From Nocardioides sp. WS12 (GTDB taxonomy: Bacteria > Actinomycetota > Actinomycetes > Propionibacteriales > Nocardioidaceae), in assembly GCF_014108865.1 (NCBI RefSeq), contig NZ_CP053928.1, positions 620,001-684,000 on the forward strand: DNA of 64,000 bases, given 5' to 3'. The position numbers were made by a program, and so were the translations under genes. Of the stretch, positions 9,035 to 17,999 are shown in pieces (within the stretch, counting starts at the first letter, position 1; each line of letters begins with the position of its first letter). Below the pieces are notes generated by a model that saw only the letters and a list, made by a program, of their open reading frames with translations, made no database searches and was not told the DNA's origin.

Positions 9035-9826
9035 GTGACCGAGACAGGAGCGATTGGGATCCAGTTCAGTTGGTGGATGCTATTTGCCGCGTTTGGCTCC
9101 GTCTCGGTCGGCCTGCTCTACACGATGTTGGCGGTTCGGCAGAGCGCTGGCGGCGGTCTCCGAACTGTGGCCCATGCGGTGCTCGGCAAGTTGGACTGTC
9201 TCCTCATTACGGTCGTAGTCGACGCCCTCGGGGGACTCATCCTGGGTGTCGTCGCAGCCTTCCTGTCGCTGTCGGAACCACGGTTCTTTGTCAGTTTCGT
9301 AAATGACCGCAACCTTCTTGGCTGGTTCATCTTCGGACTTGCGGGTCCGGTCCTGGCCGACCGCATGTTCACCGGATCAATGTTTCAGAGCCGGTTCACA
9401 GGCTGGTTGAGCGAAGCTCAGGTCTCGGATCAGTCGGGTTCGCCGACCGGAGCGGTCGACGACCTCACAGCACGTTCGTGGCGCCTGCGGAGCGAAGCGC
9501 TCATGCAAATCCAGATGAGATGCTGGGTAATCGTCCAGAGACGGATGCTGCGCGAGGCGAACCGGTTGCGCGAACTAGCTGATAGAGGTCTCGCAGACCG
9601 CCTTCCGGACCTCGTTCAACTGCCCAGACTGTGCCGTCAACTACCCCATCGCGGGTTCGTTGTGCCCCAAACGGTTACCGACGCTGCAGCGCGAGTGAGC
9701 ACCGCCGAGACAGATGAGATGCGTTTCGAACTGGTCGCCGCACTGGTCGAAGAACTACTCCTTGCTCAGGTCTGGTACCCGCTTTACGTCCTCTTCGGTG
9801 AAACCCACGATGCGGAATACGCGTGA
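9035..9826 (+). CDS. Three-helix membrane protein of the RAM-HEPN operon
   Basis: The 263-residue protein starts at GTG 9035, 9 bp after the previous stop, so it is almost certainly co-transcribed. Three hydrophobic helices are visible: about 10-32 (WWMLFAAFGSVSVGLLYTML), 52-76 and 93-111. The remaining 150 residues form a mostly helical, charged soluble domain. No enzyme motif is evident. In an operon with a putative sensor/RNase, it could anchor the complex or act as a membrane effector. No family was recognised. Confidence 0.78.
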   Translation: MTETGAIGIQFSWWMLFAAFGSVSVGLLYTMLAVRQSAGGGLRTVAHAVLGKLDCLLITVVVDALGGLILGVVAAFLSLSEPRFFVSFVNDRNLLGWFIFGLAGPVLADRMFTGSMFQSRFTGWLSEAQVSDQSGSPTGAVDDLTARSWRLRSEALMQIQMRCWVIVQRRMLREANRLRELADRGLADRLPDLVQLPRLCRQLPHRGFVVPQTVTDAAARVSTAETDEMRFELVAALVEELLLAQVWYPLYVLFGETHDAEYA

Positions 9827-10144
9827 GTGGTCTCCACTTGACTGAACTTCCGCATCCTCGACCTTGTCGTCGGCACCGACGAAACATACGCAGAAGTCAA
9901 AGCAAGAGGTTGTCAGGAGCGCTCGAGGCACCCTCCAACACGTGGCGACCTCCAGAAGTGTCCCAGCCGTCGACCAAGCGCGCCGCATCATCCGGTCCAA
10001 GAAGCCAAGCACAACCTGCTTCGGCACCAGCTGTTCCGCGTGCGTCGCCGCATGCTGGCGCAGGCGTGAGTACCGCCGTTAGTAGCCCGTGATTTGTGTC
10101 GGATGGGCGTTCTACCGTGATTGGACCGAGAGGAGGTCGAGAGC
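9827..10144 (+). other. Gap before the Wadjet operon
   Basis: About 318 bp without a convincing gene. Short overlapping frames run through the stretch but lack ribosome binding sites and coding character. The Wadjet ribosome binding site (AGGAGG, 10131-10136) is at the 3' end, so the operon promoter should lie here. I cannot assign -35/-10 boxes with confidence. Confidence 0.4.
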
Positions 10145-11647
10145 GTGGTCGATGTGACCGCAGAGTTCAGGCGTGTGCAGTCCGCGTATGCCCAGCCGAC
10201 ACTGTCTCTCATCTCGCGTAAGTCCTCCCCGGCGGTGATCGCGGTGTTCCGTTCGATGTTCAGCACTGAGAAACCGAACGTTCCTACCGCGCGCATGCAC
10301 GACCAGGTCAACGGCCTTCTGGCTGACCTGCGCCGAGCCGGCATTCCGGACGTGCCCGACGCGAACGGGCGTGACGCGTGCAAGAGATGGATGAATGACG
10401 GCTGGTTGAACCGCACGTCGGACGCGAATGGCGACGAGATCTACTCGCTCACCGCCAATGCCCTCGACGGCTTGCGGACGGTGGACCGGCTGACGAAGGA
10501 CCGGTCCATTTCGCTGAGCAGTCATCTCATCGCAGGTCTCATCCGGCATCTTCGCGACTTCTCGGCATCAATCTCGCCGGACGTTGGGGACTACATCACC
10601 TCTTTGACCGCGGAGAAAGTACGCATCCAGACCGAGATCAAACGGGTACTAGACGGTGGTGCGGTCGAGGAGGCCTCGGAGGACCAGATCATCGCGGGCT
10701 TTACCGAGCTGCAACGCTTTCTCGCGGAACTTCCCAGCGACTTTTCCCGCGTCTCGGAGTCCTACAGGGACTTCGAGGTCAAGCTCATCTCCGAGTTCCG
10801 TACCGAGTCGGTAGCCACGGGTGAGGCTGTTCGCCGGTATCTGGCTCACGTTCAGGACCTGGCAACGTCCTCCGCTGCCGGCCGGGGCTTCGAGGGAGCT
10901 CTCGAGTTGCTGCGGGATCCGGAGCTGCTCGACCAGGTGAACCGGTACATCTCTACGCTCTTGGCCGACGAGCGTGCTGCGGCCCTGTTGAACGTCGAGG
11001 AGCGCAGCCAGGTCCAGAACGCAGTTCTCCTCATACGCGAAGGCCTCAAACAGGTTCTCGAGCGTCGGGCCCGGGTCTCCCGGACGTTGAACGACTACAT
11101 CACCTCCCATGATGTGGAGCGGGACCACGAGCTCGCCGAGACGCTGCGTGCCCTGGAGAGCGCCGCACAGGAGTGGATGCAGACGGCCGGTCCACGAGCC
11201 AAAGCGCCGATGGAGCTACTTCCCGGCAAGCTGGACGTTCAGCATCTCCGAACCAAGATGTACGACCCCGCCAACGACGAACCTCCCCTGCCAATGACCC
11301 AGGTCGAGAGGCCAGATCGAGTCGGGAACGTGACCCTGGCTGAGCTGAGGGCCCGGGGCGGGCCGTCCCATGCCGCGCTTCGCGACGAGCTCGAGGCGTA
11401 CCTCGGAGACTCGGTTGAGTCCCTTGCCGAGCTCTTTCATTCCTTGCCCGAAGATCTGCGCCGACCGGTCGAGGTTCTCGGCGTTCTGCCGCTGGCTCGA
11501 CGCAGCGGGCTGGAACCAACCGGCGAGGTCGAGGTCTACGAAACGGTCAGACCAGACGGTTCTCGCCGCCTACTTGACGTTCCTAGATACGCCAGCACCA
11601 CACCGCCCGATGACGACTCGGCTGTTGCCGGGGAGGGACACCGATGA
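10145..11647 (+). CDS. jetA: Wadjet subunit JetA (DUF3375-type)
   Basis: I choose GTG 10145 because AGGAGG sits 8 nt upstream; TTG 10121 is in frame but lies before that site. The product has about 500 residues, is soluble and helix-rich, with a winged-helix-like N-terminal region and long helices, as expected for the kleisin-adjacent JetA (MukF-like) component. Identification rests mainly on position: a long gene immediately before a DUF4194-type JetB, an SMC-like JetC and a TOPRIM JetD is the canonical Wadjet order. Wadjet is a condensin-like complex that recognises and cuts small circular DNA such as plasmids. The stop overlaps the jetB ATG by 4 bp, implying coupled translation. Confidence 0.9.
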   Translation: MVDVTAEFRRVQSAYAQPTLSLISRKSSPAVIAVFRSMFSTEKPNVPTARMHDQVNGLLADLRRAGIPDVPDANGRDACKRWMNDGWLNRTSDANGDEIYSLTANALDGLRTVDRLTKDRSISLSSHLIAGLIRHLRDFSASISPDVGDYITSLTAEKVRIQTEIKRVLDGGAVEEASEDQIIAGFTELQRFLAELPSDFSRVSESYRDFEVKLISEFRTESVATGEAVRRYLAHVQDLATSSAAGRGFEGALELLRDPELLDQVNRYISTLLADERAAALLNVEERSQVQNAVLLIREGLKQVLERRARVSRTLNDYITSHDVERDHELAETLRALESAAQEWMQTAGPRAKAPMELLPGKLDVQHLRTKMYDPANDEPPLPMTQVERPDRVGNVTLAELRARGGPSHAALRDELEAYLGDSVESLAELFHSLPEDLRRPVEVLGVLPLARRSGLEPTGEVEVYETVRPDGSRRLLDVPRYASTTPPDDDSAVAGEGHR

Positions 11648-12453
11648 GCGAGCACTACCGAACCGAAGGACCTGACGATTCAAACGAATTCGACGCCCCG
11701 AGCATCGGTGCGTTCGACGACGAGGACGAAGAGAGCTACCTCGTCGACGAGCCGCGGCTCTGGGACGGCGACACCGGCAACATGGACGCCAAGCCCCGCA
11801 ACGCGCTCGTCGCCCTCCTCAAGAAGGCGTTCGTGTCCTCCGATGACGTCGAGTGGAAGGCGCTGCTCCAGCACCGTGACGCCGTCGCCACCAACCTGAG
11901 CAATCTGTACTTCAACCTCGTAATCGACGAACGCGCCGAGGTCGCCTACGCCTCACCGGCGCGAACGGCTGACAACCCGTTCCGGACCCTGGTCCGAGAC
12001 GCACCCAACAGCCGTGAAGAGACCCTGCTCCTGCTGTTTCTCCGTGAACGGTTCCGTGTTGGCACCGCGTCAGGTGAGGCACACGTCTTCACCGACGGTG
12101 TTGCGATGTTCGACTACGTCCAAAGGTTCCGACCCGACTCGGCTACCGACCGGGTCGGAGACGAGAAGCGGGTCACCAACGCCATCGCCGGCCTCGTGAA
12201 GGACGGTCTGCTGATGAAGACCAACGACGAGGGCCGCTTCCGTGTTCACCGGGCTATCGAGGCTCTTCTGCCGGTGACCCGCCTGAACCAGTTGCTGGAG
12301 GCCTTCCGGCGACTGCAATCCGGAGAGCCGCTCGAGGCCGACGACTACGCAGGCAAGCACGCGGCGCCCGAGGAAGTCCTGGACGCGACGGACGAAGACG
12401 ACGAGGTCGAGCAACGCGGCGACTCCGGTGACACCTACGAGGAGCCGGCGTGA
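11644..12453 (+). CDS. jetB: Wadjet subunit JetB (DUF4194-type)
   Basis: The 269-residue protein starts at ATG 11644 in an ATGA overlap with jetA and ends in a GTGA overlap with jetC. The central part, SREETLLLLFLRERFRVGTASGEAHV, followed by a winged-helix-like stretch (VTNAIAGLVKDGLLMKTNDEGRFRVH) is typical of JetB (MukE-like) proteins. Both ends are highly acidic (DDEDEES at the start, DEDDEVEQRGDSGD at the end). It bridges JetA and the JetC heads. Confidence 0.9.
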   Translation: MSEHYRTEGPDDSNEFDAPSIGAFDDEDEESYLVDEPRLWDGDTGNMDAKPRNALVALLKKAFVSSDDVEWKALLQHRDAVATNLSNLYFNLVIDERAEVAYASPARTADNPFRTLVRDAPNSREETLLLLFLRERFRVGTASGEAHVFTDGVAMFDYVQRFRPDSATDRVGDEKRVTNAIAGLVKDGLLMKTNDEGRFRVHRAIEALLPVTRLNQLLEAFRRLQSGEPLEADDYAGKHAAPEEVLDATDEDDEVEQRGDSGDTYEEPA

Positions 12454-15400
12454 GCAGCATCCAGAGCGAACTCCTCGCACCCGCTGAGGTCGCCGACCTG
12501 GTCGACGACAAAACCGGGGCGACCACCCAGTGGCTTCTCGAGTCTCTTCAGGTTGTGAACTGGGGTGGGTTCGAAGGCTTCGAGAAGGTCGACATGGACC
12601 CGGACTCGACGCTCCTCTCCGGAGGTTCGGGCACCGGAAAGTCCACGCTGCTGGACGCTTACACCGCGTTGATGATGCCGTCGTACGTCGACTTCAACGG
12701 CGCTTCCAACAGCTCCGGCACCGGACGCGCCCGAAACGCCCAAGGCGGGCGACGGACGCTCCTGTCCTACCTGCGCGGCAAACAGGGCACCAACGACGAC
12801 TCCGGGGGCGCGTCAAGCGAACAGCTCCTGCGCGGCACAGGCCGCGCAACCTGGGGCGCGGTTGCCGGTGTCTTCGTCAGCAGCGAAGGCGCCCAATATT
12901 CGGTGATGCGGCTCTACTTCGTGCCCGTCTCCGCGACTGCAGACTCCGACATCACCATCAGGATGGGCCTCGGCCCCGGGGCCATCGACCTGCGTGACCT
13001 GTTCGATGCCATGTCGACCCACACGGCAGCCAAGCAGCTGTCGCCCGTCATCCCGAGCACGTTTACCGGCATGAAGCCGTACGCGAAGCCGGGCGAGTTC
13101 TTCCACGCGATGTACACCAAGCTCGCCATCGGAGCCAACGGCGACGGCAAGATGGCACTCGACCTTCTATCGCGCATCCAGGCAGGCACCCCCGTCAACA
13201 GCGTGAACCTGCTCTACCGCGACATGGTGCTCGACAAGCCCGCCACCTTCGGGCACGCGGACCTTGCTTTGAGTGCCTTCGACGAGGCCGCCGACAGCCT
13301 GGCGCAGATGGTCGTCGCCGAGACGAAGCACGACACCCTGCGTGATATCCGTGAAGTGCACGCCAAACTGGTCGAGGCCCGCGTACGGGCAGATGCGCTT
13401 GACCTCTACGGGTTGAACAAGCCGGGAACCACCAAGCTGACGGTGTGGTCGCTGCGCAAGGAAGCTGCTCTTCTCGATGCTGCCGCGGATGACGCTCGCG
13501 CCCAGCACCATGATGCCGACGGTGTGGCCCGCCAGCACGGCAAGCACGTCGACGGCCTCTGGGAAGAGCTCGAAGGCGCGCGGACTGACTGCCGAGCCAA
13601 AGGCGGCGACGAGCTGGCCACCCTCGACGTCAAGCTCGGCGCTCGTCGGGGCGACCTGATCGAGGTAAAGCGCAACTTCGAGGACTTCGGCGAGCACGTC
13701 GCCGTCGTTGGTGCCAGCGTCGCCAGCCGTGGCGACTTCGATGCCCTGCTCGCTGACGCGCGCCGTTTCGGAGCCGAGAGGGAGACCTGGAACGAGAAGT
13801 ACGAGGCGCGGCGAGACGCTCTGCGCGACAAGCTCACACCGCTGCAGAAGAAGCGTGAGGGATTGGAGAAGGACCTCGAGCAGCTGAACAAGTCGGGAAC
13901 CCGCATCAAGTGGGAACTCGGGCAGCAGCGCGACCGCGTGGCCCAGCGCCTCGGGATGAAGCCGACCGACCTGCCCTTCCTGGCAGAACTCATCGACGTC
14001 CGCCCCGACGAGGAGGGCTGGCGAACCGCCATCGAGACCGTGCTGCGCGGAGACGCCAGCCGCATCGTCATCCCCGTCGAGCGCCGCCGGGAATTCGCGC
14101 GCACCCTCGATGACCTGAACGTCTCCCGCCAGGTGCGGCTGCTCGACGGGACCGCCGGCACCAGTCCCAAGTACCCCCTCACTGGTGCGGTCACCTCTGA
14201 CCAGGCCGGCCGCATCCTGGGCAAGCTTCAGTTCGCTGACCACCCGTACGCCGGCTGGGTACAGGAACACCTGTCCGGCGCTGGTCTGAACGCTGTGTGC
14301 GTGGAGTCCACCGACGAGCTCGATGGCGGAGGCCTTCGCGTTTCCCAGTCGGGTCAAACACGCAGCGGCATCCGGTCGTCCATCGGCCGGGACAACCGCG
14401 ACGACATCATCGGGTTCTCCAGCGCCGGCGCCATCGCCCAAGTCGAGGTCGAGCTGTACGAGGCGGAGAGGGAGCTTGGGGTCCTGCTCGCCGACATCGC
14501 CGCGGTCGAGGAGGAGAACCGGACGCACAACGCCCGCCGCGATGCCTACACCGCCATCTTGCAGGTCCGGTGGGACAGCGTCGACGTCGCCGGTATTGAG
14601 GACGCCATCGCTGCCTTGGAGGCACGTCAGGCTGAGTTCCTGAGTTCGAACAACCAGCTGCAGACGCTCCTCGACCAGATCGAGGAGCTCAAGGGCCGCC
14701 ACGAGGCCGCCCTGCGTGCTCAGGCCGAGGCGGCGAACAAGGCGGAGAACCTCCACAAGGCGTGGCTCGACCTGACCGACCGCAAGGACCGCGTCGTCGA
14801 CCACCTGAGGCCCCTCGAGGACAACGACGTCTTCGAGCTCACCCTTGAGCAGAGCGAGGACCTCGACGCCGTTTACGCCAGCACGTTCGTCGCCGACGGT
14901 GTCGAGGACCCCATCGCAGCCGCGAACAAGTTCAACGAGCGAACAACGCTGATGAAGCGTCAACTGCTGGCCCAAGCGACCGCAGCACAGGCTGCGGCAG
15001 CCGAAGCGGAGCGTTCCCTTGGACGAACCTTCAGCCTTTACGCCCACACCTGGGAAGACTCCAACCACGGTGAGACGGCGACGTCGTACCCCGACTACCT
15101 CCGCATCCTCGAAGACTTGGAGAAGCACAGCCTGCACGAGCAGCGGAAGGAGTGGCAGCGCGACATCAGCCGGTGGGCCAGCAACCACCTGCTTCTGCTG
15201 CTGCAGCAGATGTCGGGCGAGGTGGAGGCCATCAAGGCACGCGTTGTCCCCATCAACACAGCGCTGGAACGAATGGCGTTCGGTGCGCGACGGGGCCGCC
15301 TCAAGCTCAAGGTCGACGACGTATCGAACGAATCTGTGCGACTGTTCCGCAAGAGGCTTCGGGGGATGGTGAAGCTGGCCACCAAGCAGATGACCTACGA

Positions 15401-15938
15401 AGAGGCCAGGAAAGCCTTCGACGAGATTTCAGTCTTCATGGACTCCCTGCGTGGGCCGAAGGACCCGAAGTATGTGGGTGAGAGGTCCAACCGTGACTTG
15501 TTCCTTGACGTGCGACGTCACGTCGAGGTGTACGCCGTCGAGTACCCCGTCGGCGCAGACATCTGGCCGGCCCGCGAGCACCGGCAGCTCGGTTCGGCGT
15601 CGGGTGGCGAGTCACAGGAGCTCATCGCGTTTGTCCTCGGTGCCGCATTGCGGTTCCGTCTCGGCGACGAACTGCGAGACCGACCCCGGTTCAGACCGGT
15701 CTTTCTCGACGAGGGCTTTGTGAAGGCAGACAGCGAGTTCGCTGGACGAGCAGTGTCGGCGTGGCGCGAACTCGGCTTCCAGATCGTGGTGGGCGCTCCG
15801 GAGGACAAGTTCACCGGTCTGGAACGGCACATGCGGAAGTTCATCGTCGTGGCCAAGGACCAGCGGACCGGGTACTCGTTCATCGACTCGGTCGAAGACC
15901 ACCGCGGCGCCGAAGAGGCTGAGGCGGCCGTCCTGTGA
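12450..15938 (+). CDS. jetC: Wadjet SMC-like ATPase JetC
   Basis: The 1,162-residue protein starts at GTG 12450. It has a Walker A motif near residues 58-65 (GGSGTGKS), long central coiled coils (about 290-520 and 670-1,000) around a hinge-like region, an ABC signature GSASGGESQ near 1,048, and a Walker B (FRPVFLDEGF) near 1,081. This is the MukB/SbcC-like architecture of the Wadjet motor that loops and extrudes DNA. The usual SMC motifs are present and I see no frameshift, so the system is probably active. Confidence 0.95.
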   Translation: MSSIQSELLAPAEVADLVDDKTGATTQWLLESLQVVNWGGFEGFEKVDMDPDSTLLSGGSGTGKSTLLDAYTALMMPSYVDFNGASNSSGTGRARNAQGGRRTLLSYLRGKQGTNDDSGGASSEQLLRGTGRATWGAVAGVFVSSEGAQYSVMRLYFVPVSATADSDITIRMGLGPGAIDLRDLFDAMSTHTAAKQLSPVIPSTFTGMKPYAKPGEFFHAMYTKLAIGANGDGKMALDLLSRIQAGTPVNSVNLLYRDMVLDKPATFGHADLALSAFDEAADSLAQMVVAETKHDTLRDIREVHAKLVEARVRADALDLYGLNKPGTTKLTVWSLRKEAALLDAAADDARAQHHDADGVARQHGKHVDGLWEELEGARTDCRAKGGDELATLDVKLGARRGDLIEVKRNFEDFGEHVAVVGASVASRGDFDALLADARRFGAERETWNEKYEARRDALRDKLTPLQKKREGLEKDLEQLNKSGTRIKWELGQQRDRVAQRLGMKPTDLPFLAELIDVRPDEEGWRTAIETVLRGDASRIVIPVERRREFARTLDDLNVSRQVRLLDGTAGTSPKYPLTGAVTSDQAGRILGKLQFADHPYAGWVQEHLSGAGLNAVCVESTDELDGGGLRVSQSGQTRSGIRSSIGRDNRDDIIGFSSAGAIAQVEVELYEAERELGVLLADIAAVEEENRTHNARRDAYTAILQVRWDSVDVAGIEDAIAALEARQAEFLSSNNQLQTLLDQIEELKGRHEAALRAQAEAANKAENLHKAWLDLTDRKDRVVDHLRPLEDNDVFELTLEQSEDLDAVYASTFVADGVEDPIAAANKFNERTTLMKRQLLAQATAAQAAAAEAERSLGRTFSLYAHTWEDSNHGETATSYPDYLRILEDLEKHSLHEQRKEWQRDISRWASNHLLLLLQQMSGEVEAIKARVVPINTALERMAFGARRGRLKLKVDDVSNESVRLFRKRLRGMVKLATKQMTYEEARKAFDEISVFMDSLRGPKDPKYVGERSNRDLFLDVRRHVEVYAVEYPVGADIWPAREHRQLGSASGGESQELIAFVLGAALRFRLGDELRDRPRFRPVFLDEGFVKADSEFAGRAVSAWRELGFQIVVGAPEDKFTGLERHMRKFIVVAKDQRTGYSFIDSVEDHRGAEEAEAAVL

Positions 15939-17116
15939 AGGGAGAGACGGAAGTCGTCGCGAGCATCGGACGGCGGCTCCAGACTTCGTGGGCTGAAGCC
16001 GTCCTCGCTGAAGCGCGCGGGATTGCGGCCGACCGAGCTGCGTGGCCGAACGACTTCCCCCTGGGACGGAAGAAGTCGGCCGAAATGGCCACCGGGTTCT
16101 CCGATGTCGTCGAAGAACTCCACGCGTGGCGCGACTGGGCCGCCGCCCATGGGGTGGAACTCATCGAGCGCACTCGACGGGTATCCGGAGTCGCCCATCA
16201 GATCCACACCCACATCCGAGTCGAAAGTCTGGATGACGCTGCCCGGGTTGCTGGCGACGGCTGGCCCGAGCGCCTAGAGCGGGGGCGTAGGCGCGCGGGG
16301 GAGTTATTGGAGCGGTTTCCGAACCAGACGCGTTCGGCGTGGATGTTGAACGCGACCGCCGGGCTCTTTGACGTTGAGTTCGGCTTGCTGCTCGACGTCG
16401 CCGCATGGTTCGCCGACAGCACAGCCGAGGACCGTGCGCAGCGGACCCCGCGTCAGGTTCCGGTCGAGGGCATCCATGCGAAGTGGCTCAGCAAGCGAAA
16501 GGCCCTCGTCGCTGAACTCGCAGGACTCGAGAGCCTCGGCCTGATGCCCGACCACCCAGCACGTATCCACTTCACCTACCTCGACGAGGACTACCTCACC
16601 ACTGGCGGCCGAAAATACGACTCTGCATCCGTGGGGGACCCTGTCGCGCTGCCGTACGTACCGCGGGTGGTCCTGATCAGCGAGAACAAGGATACTGCCG
16701 TCGGATTCCCGTCCGTTCCCGGCGGCATTGCCATTGAGGGCGGCGGAAGCGGCGCAACCACCCACGCCAAGTTCGACTTCATCCTGGATGCCCCCGTCGT
16801 TGTGTATTGGGGCGACATGGACGCCGACGGACTGGAGATCCTCAACCAGTTCCGCGGCGCTGGCGTCGCCAAGACCTCGATGCTCATGGACCTCGGCACT
16901 TTCGAGGCGTGGGCCCGGTTCGGCACCAACGTGGACAAATACGACCAACCGTTGGGGGCGCGCGACCCGAAACCTGTTGAGCACCTAGAGGGACCAGAGC
17001 GGGCGCTGTATGCGGCGCTCATCTCTGCGGACTGGCCGCACTTCCGACGCGTCGAACAGGAACGCATTCCGCTCGGTGTCGCGCTTGCCAAGCTGCTAGC
17101 CCTAGTAGACAAGTAG
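15935..17116 (+). CDS. jetD: Wadjet TOPRIM nuclease JetD
   Basis: The 393-residue protein starts at GTG 15935 in a GTGA overlap with jetC. The C-terminal half shows TOPRIM features: E250 in LISENKDT and the DxD-type motif D294-M-D296-A-D298-G in YWGDMDADGLEIL. Upstream is the HAKWLSKRK block characteristic of JetD (DUF3322/DUF2220). This subunit cleaves DNA once JetABC has looped a small circle. It is intact and closes a four-gene operon in which all junctions overlap by 4 bp. Confidence 0.95.
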   Translation: MKGETEVVASIGRRLQTSWAEAVLAEARGIAADRAAWPNDFPLGRKKSAEMATGFSDVVEELHAWRDWAAAHGVELIERTRRVSGVAHQIHTHIRVESLDDAARVAGDGWPERLERGRRRAGELLERFPNQTRSAWMLNATAGLFDVEFGLLLDVAAWFADSTAEDRAQRTPRQVPVEGIHAKWLSKRKALVAELAGLESLGLMPDHPARIHFTYLDEDYLTTGGRKYDSASVGDPVALPYVPRVVLISENKDTAVGFPSVPGGIAIEGGGSGATTHAKFDFILDAPVVVYWGDMDADGLEILNQFRGAGVAKTSMLMDLGTFEAWARFGTNVDKYDQPLGARDPKPVEHLEGPERALYAALISADWPHFRRVEQERIPLGVALAKLLALVDK

Positions 17117-17305
17117 GTGCAGCAGAGCCGACTTCGTGCTCAGGGGCTTATCACAAGCGTGGTTCTACGTATCCCGACGTGTACGTGTTCCGCAGCGCGG
17201 CTGAAAGCCACAAGCCGTATCCGAACGTGCTTCAGTCACGGGTGCGCCAGGACGATCATGTCGGTGCATCACCACTTATGACGACCTGCACAGGCAGTGC
17301 CACGG

Positions 17306-17647
17306 CTAGATCGAAGAAACTCCGTACATGGAGATTGCCAACAGCGCAGTGTTGACGACACCGATGAAGATGTCGGTTGCCTTCTTTTTCGTGCTATCGG
17401 CGTCGCTGTAGCTGAGCCAAGTAATGAATCCCCCGAATGCAAGCGCGATGACGACAGTGGCCCAAGCCCGAGTCGTACCCGAGTCGCTGGCGACGGCGTT
17501 GAGAATGGATCCGGCGACTACCGTGACACCGGGAAATGTCAGGTTGCCGGCGGTCAGGAACAACGGCTGCTTTTTTGGATCCTCTTGAGCAATGGGTGCG
17601 GCGGGATTCGGAGTTGTTACCGCAAGAAAATCGGGAAGGTTCGCCAT
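17306..17647 (-). CDS. Small two-helix membrane protein
   Basis: A 113-residue protein on the minus strand starting at ATG 17647, with GGGAG 7 nt upstream. Hydrophobic segments are at about 36-53 (weak), 62-81 (AWATVVIALAFGGFITWLSY) and 93-111 (IFIGVVNTALLAISMYGVSS). The N-terminus is Pro/Ala-rich. No family was recognised. It is convergent with jetD and divergent from the gene at 18000. Confidence 0.6.
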   Translation of the reverse strand: MANLPDFLAVTTPNPAAPIAQEDPKKQPLFLTAGNLTFPGVTVVAGSILNAVASDSGTTRAWATVVIALAFGGFITWLSYSDADSTKKKATDIFIGVVNTALLAISMYGVSSI

Positions 17648-17999
17648 TTCGTTGCTCCCTATTTCGCGCCGACATGGGTAGTGACGTCGATTCGAAGTCT
17701 AGTGATTTCATTGGCGGGACGAGGCGTTTCAGGCAACCACGCGGCGGTGAGGAATCTTGACTCCAGATGCCCGCCGGTGGGGACCCTAGGTATGCATCTG
17801 GCTCGGATCCCGCAGCCCGAACGTGGGCGACAACCCAAGACGCCGTGGAACCCTTGGCGCTTCCATTCGCCCGGTGCGCTGCGAGCCTCGCTGTTTCCGC
17901 AGTCGGCCGGAACCCAAACGGATATCTTTGCGCACCGGACGCAGCGTCGCGCTCCACCCGAGATCAATCTTCTGACTGGTGTGAGGAAGTAGGTGCGAC
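17648..17999. other. Divergent intergenic region
   Basis: About 350 bp between divergent genes at 17647 (minus) and 18000 (plus). It must hold both promoters. I see no hairpin, tRNA or repeat of note. Frames crossing it on both strands lack ribosome binding sites and are probably chance. Confidence 0.4.

Noticed and set aside
9864..10082. Short frames in the gap before Wadjet
   Set aside because: Overlapping frames of similar quality without ribosome binding sites; none stands out as coding.
13167..15188. Long open frame on the minus strand (673 codons)
   Set aside because: It is entirely antisense to jetC, arises from high GC at third positions, and its product has no recognisable motif.
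17117..17305. Possible tRNA or attachment site after Wadjet
   Set aside because: No cloverleaf, no anticodon arm and no direct repeat could be found.
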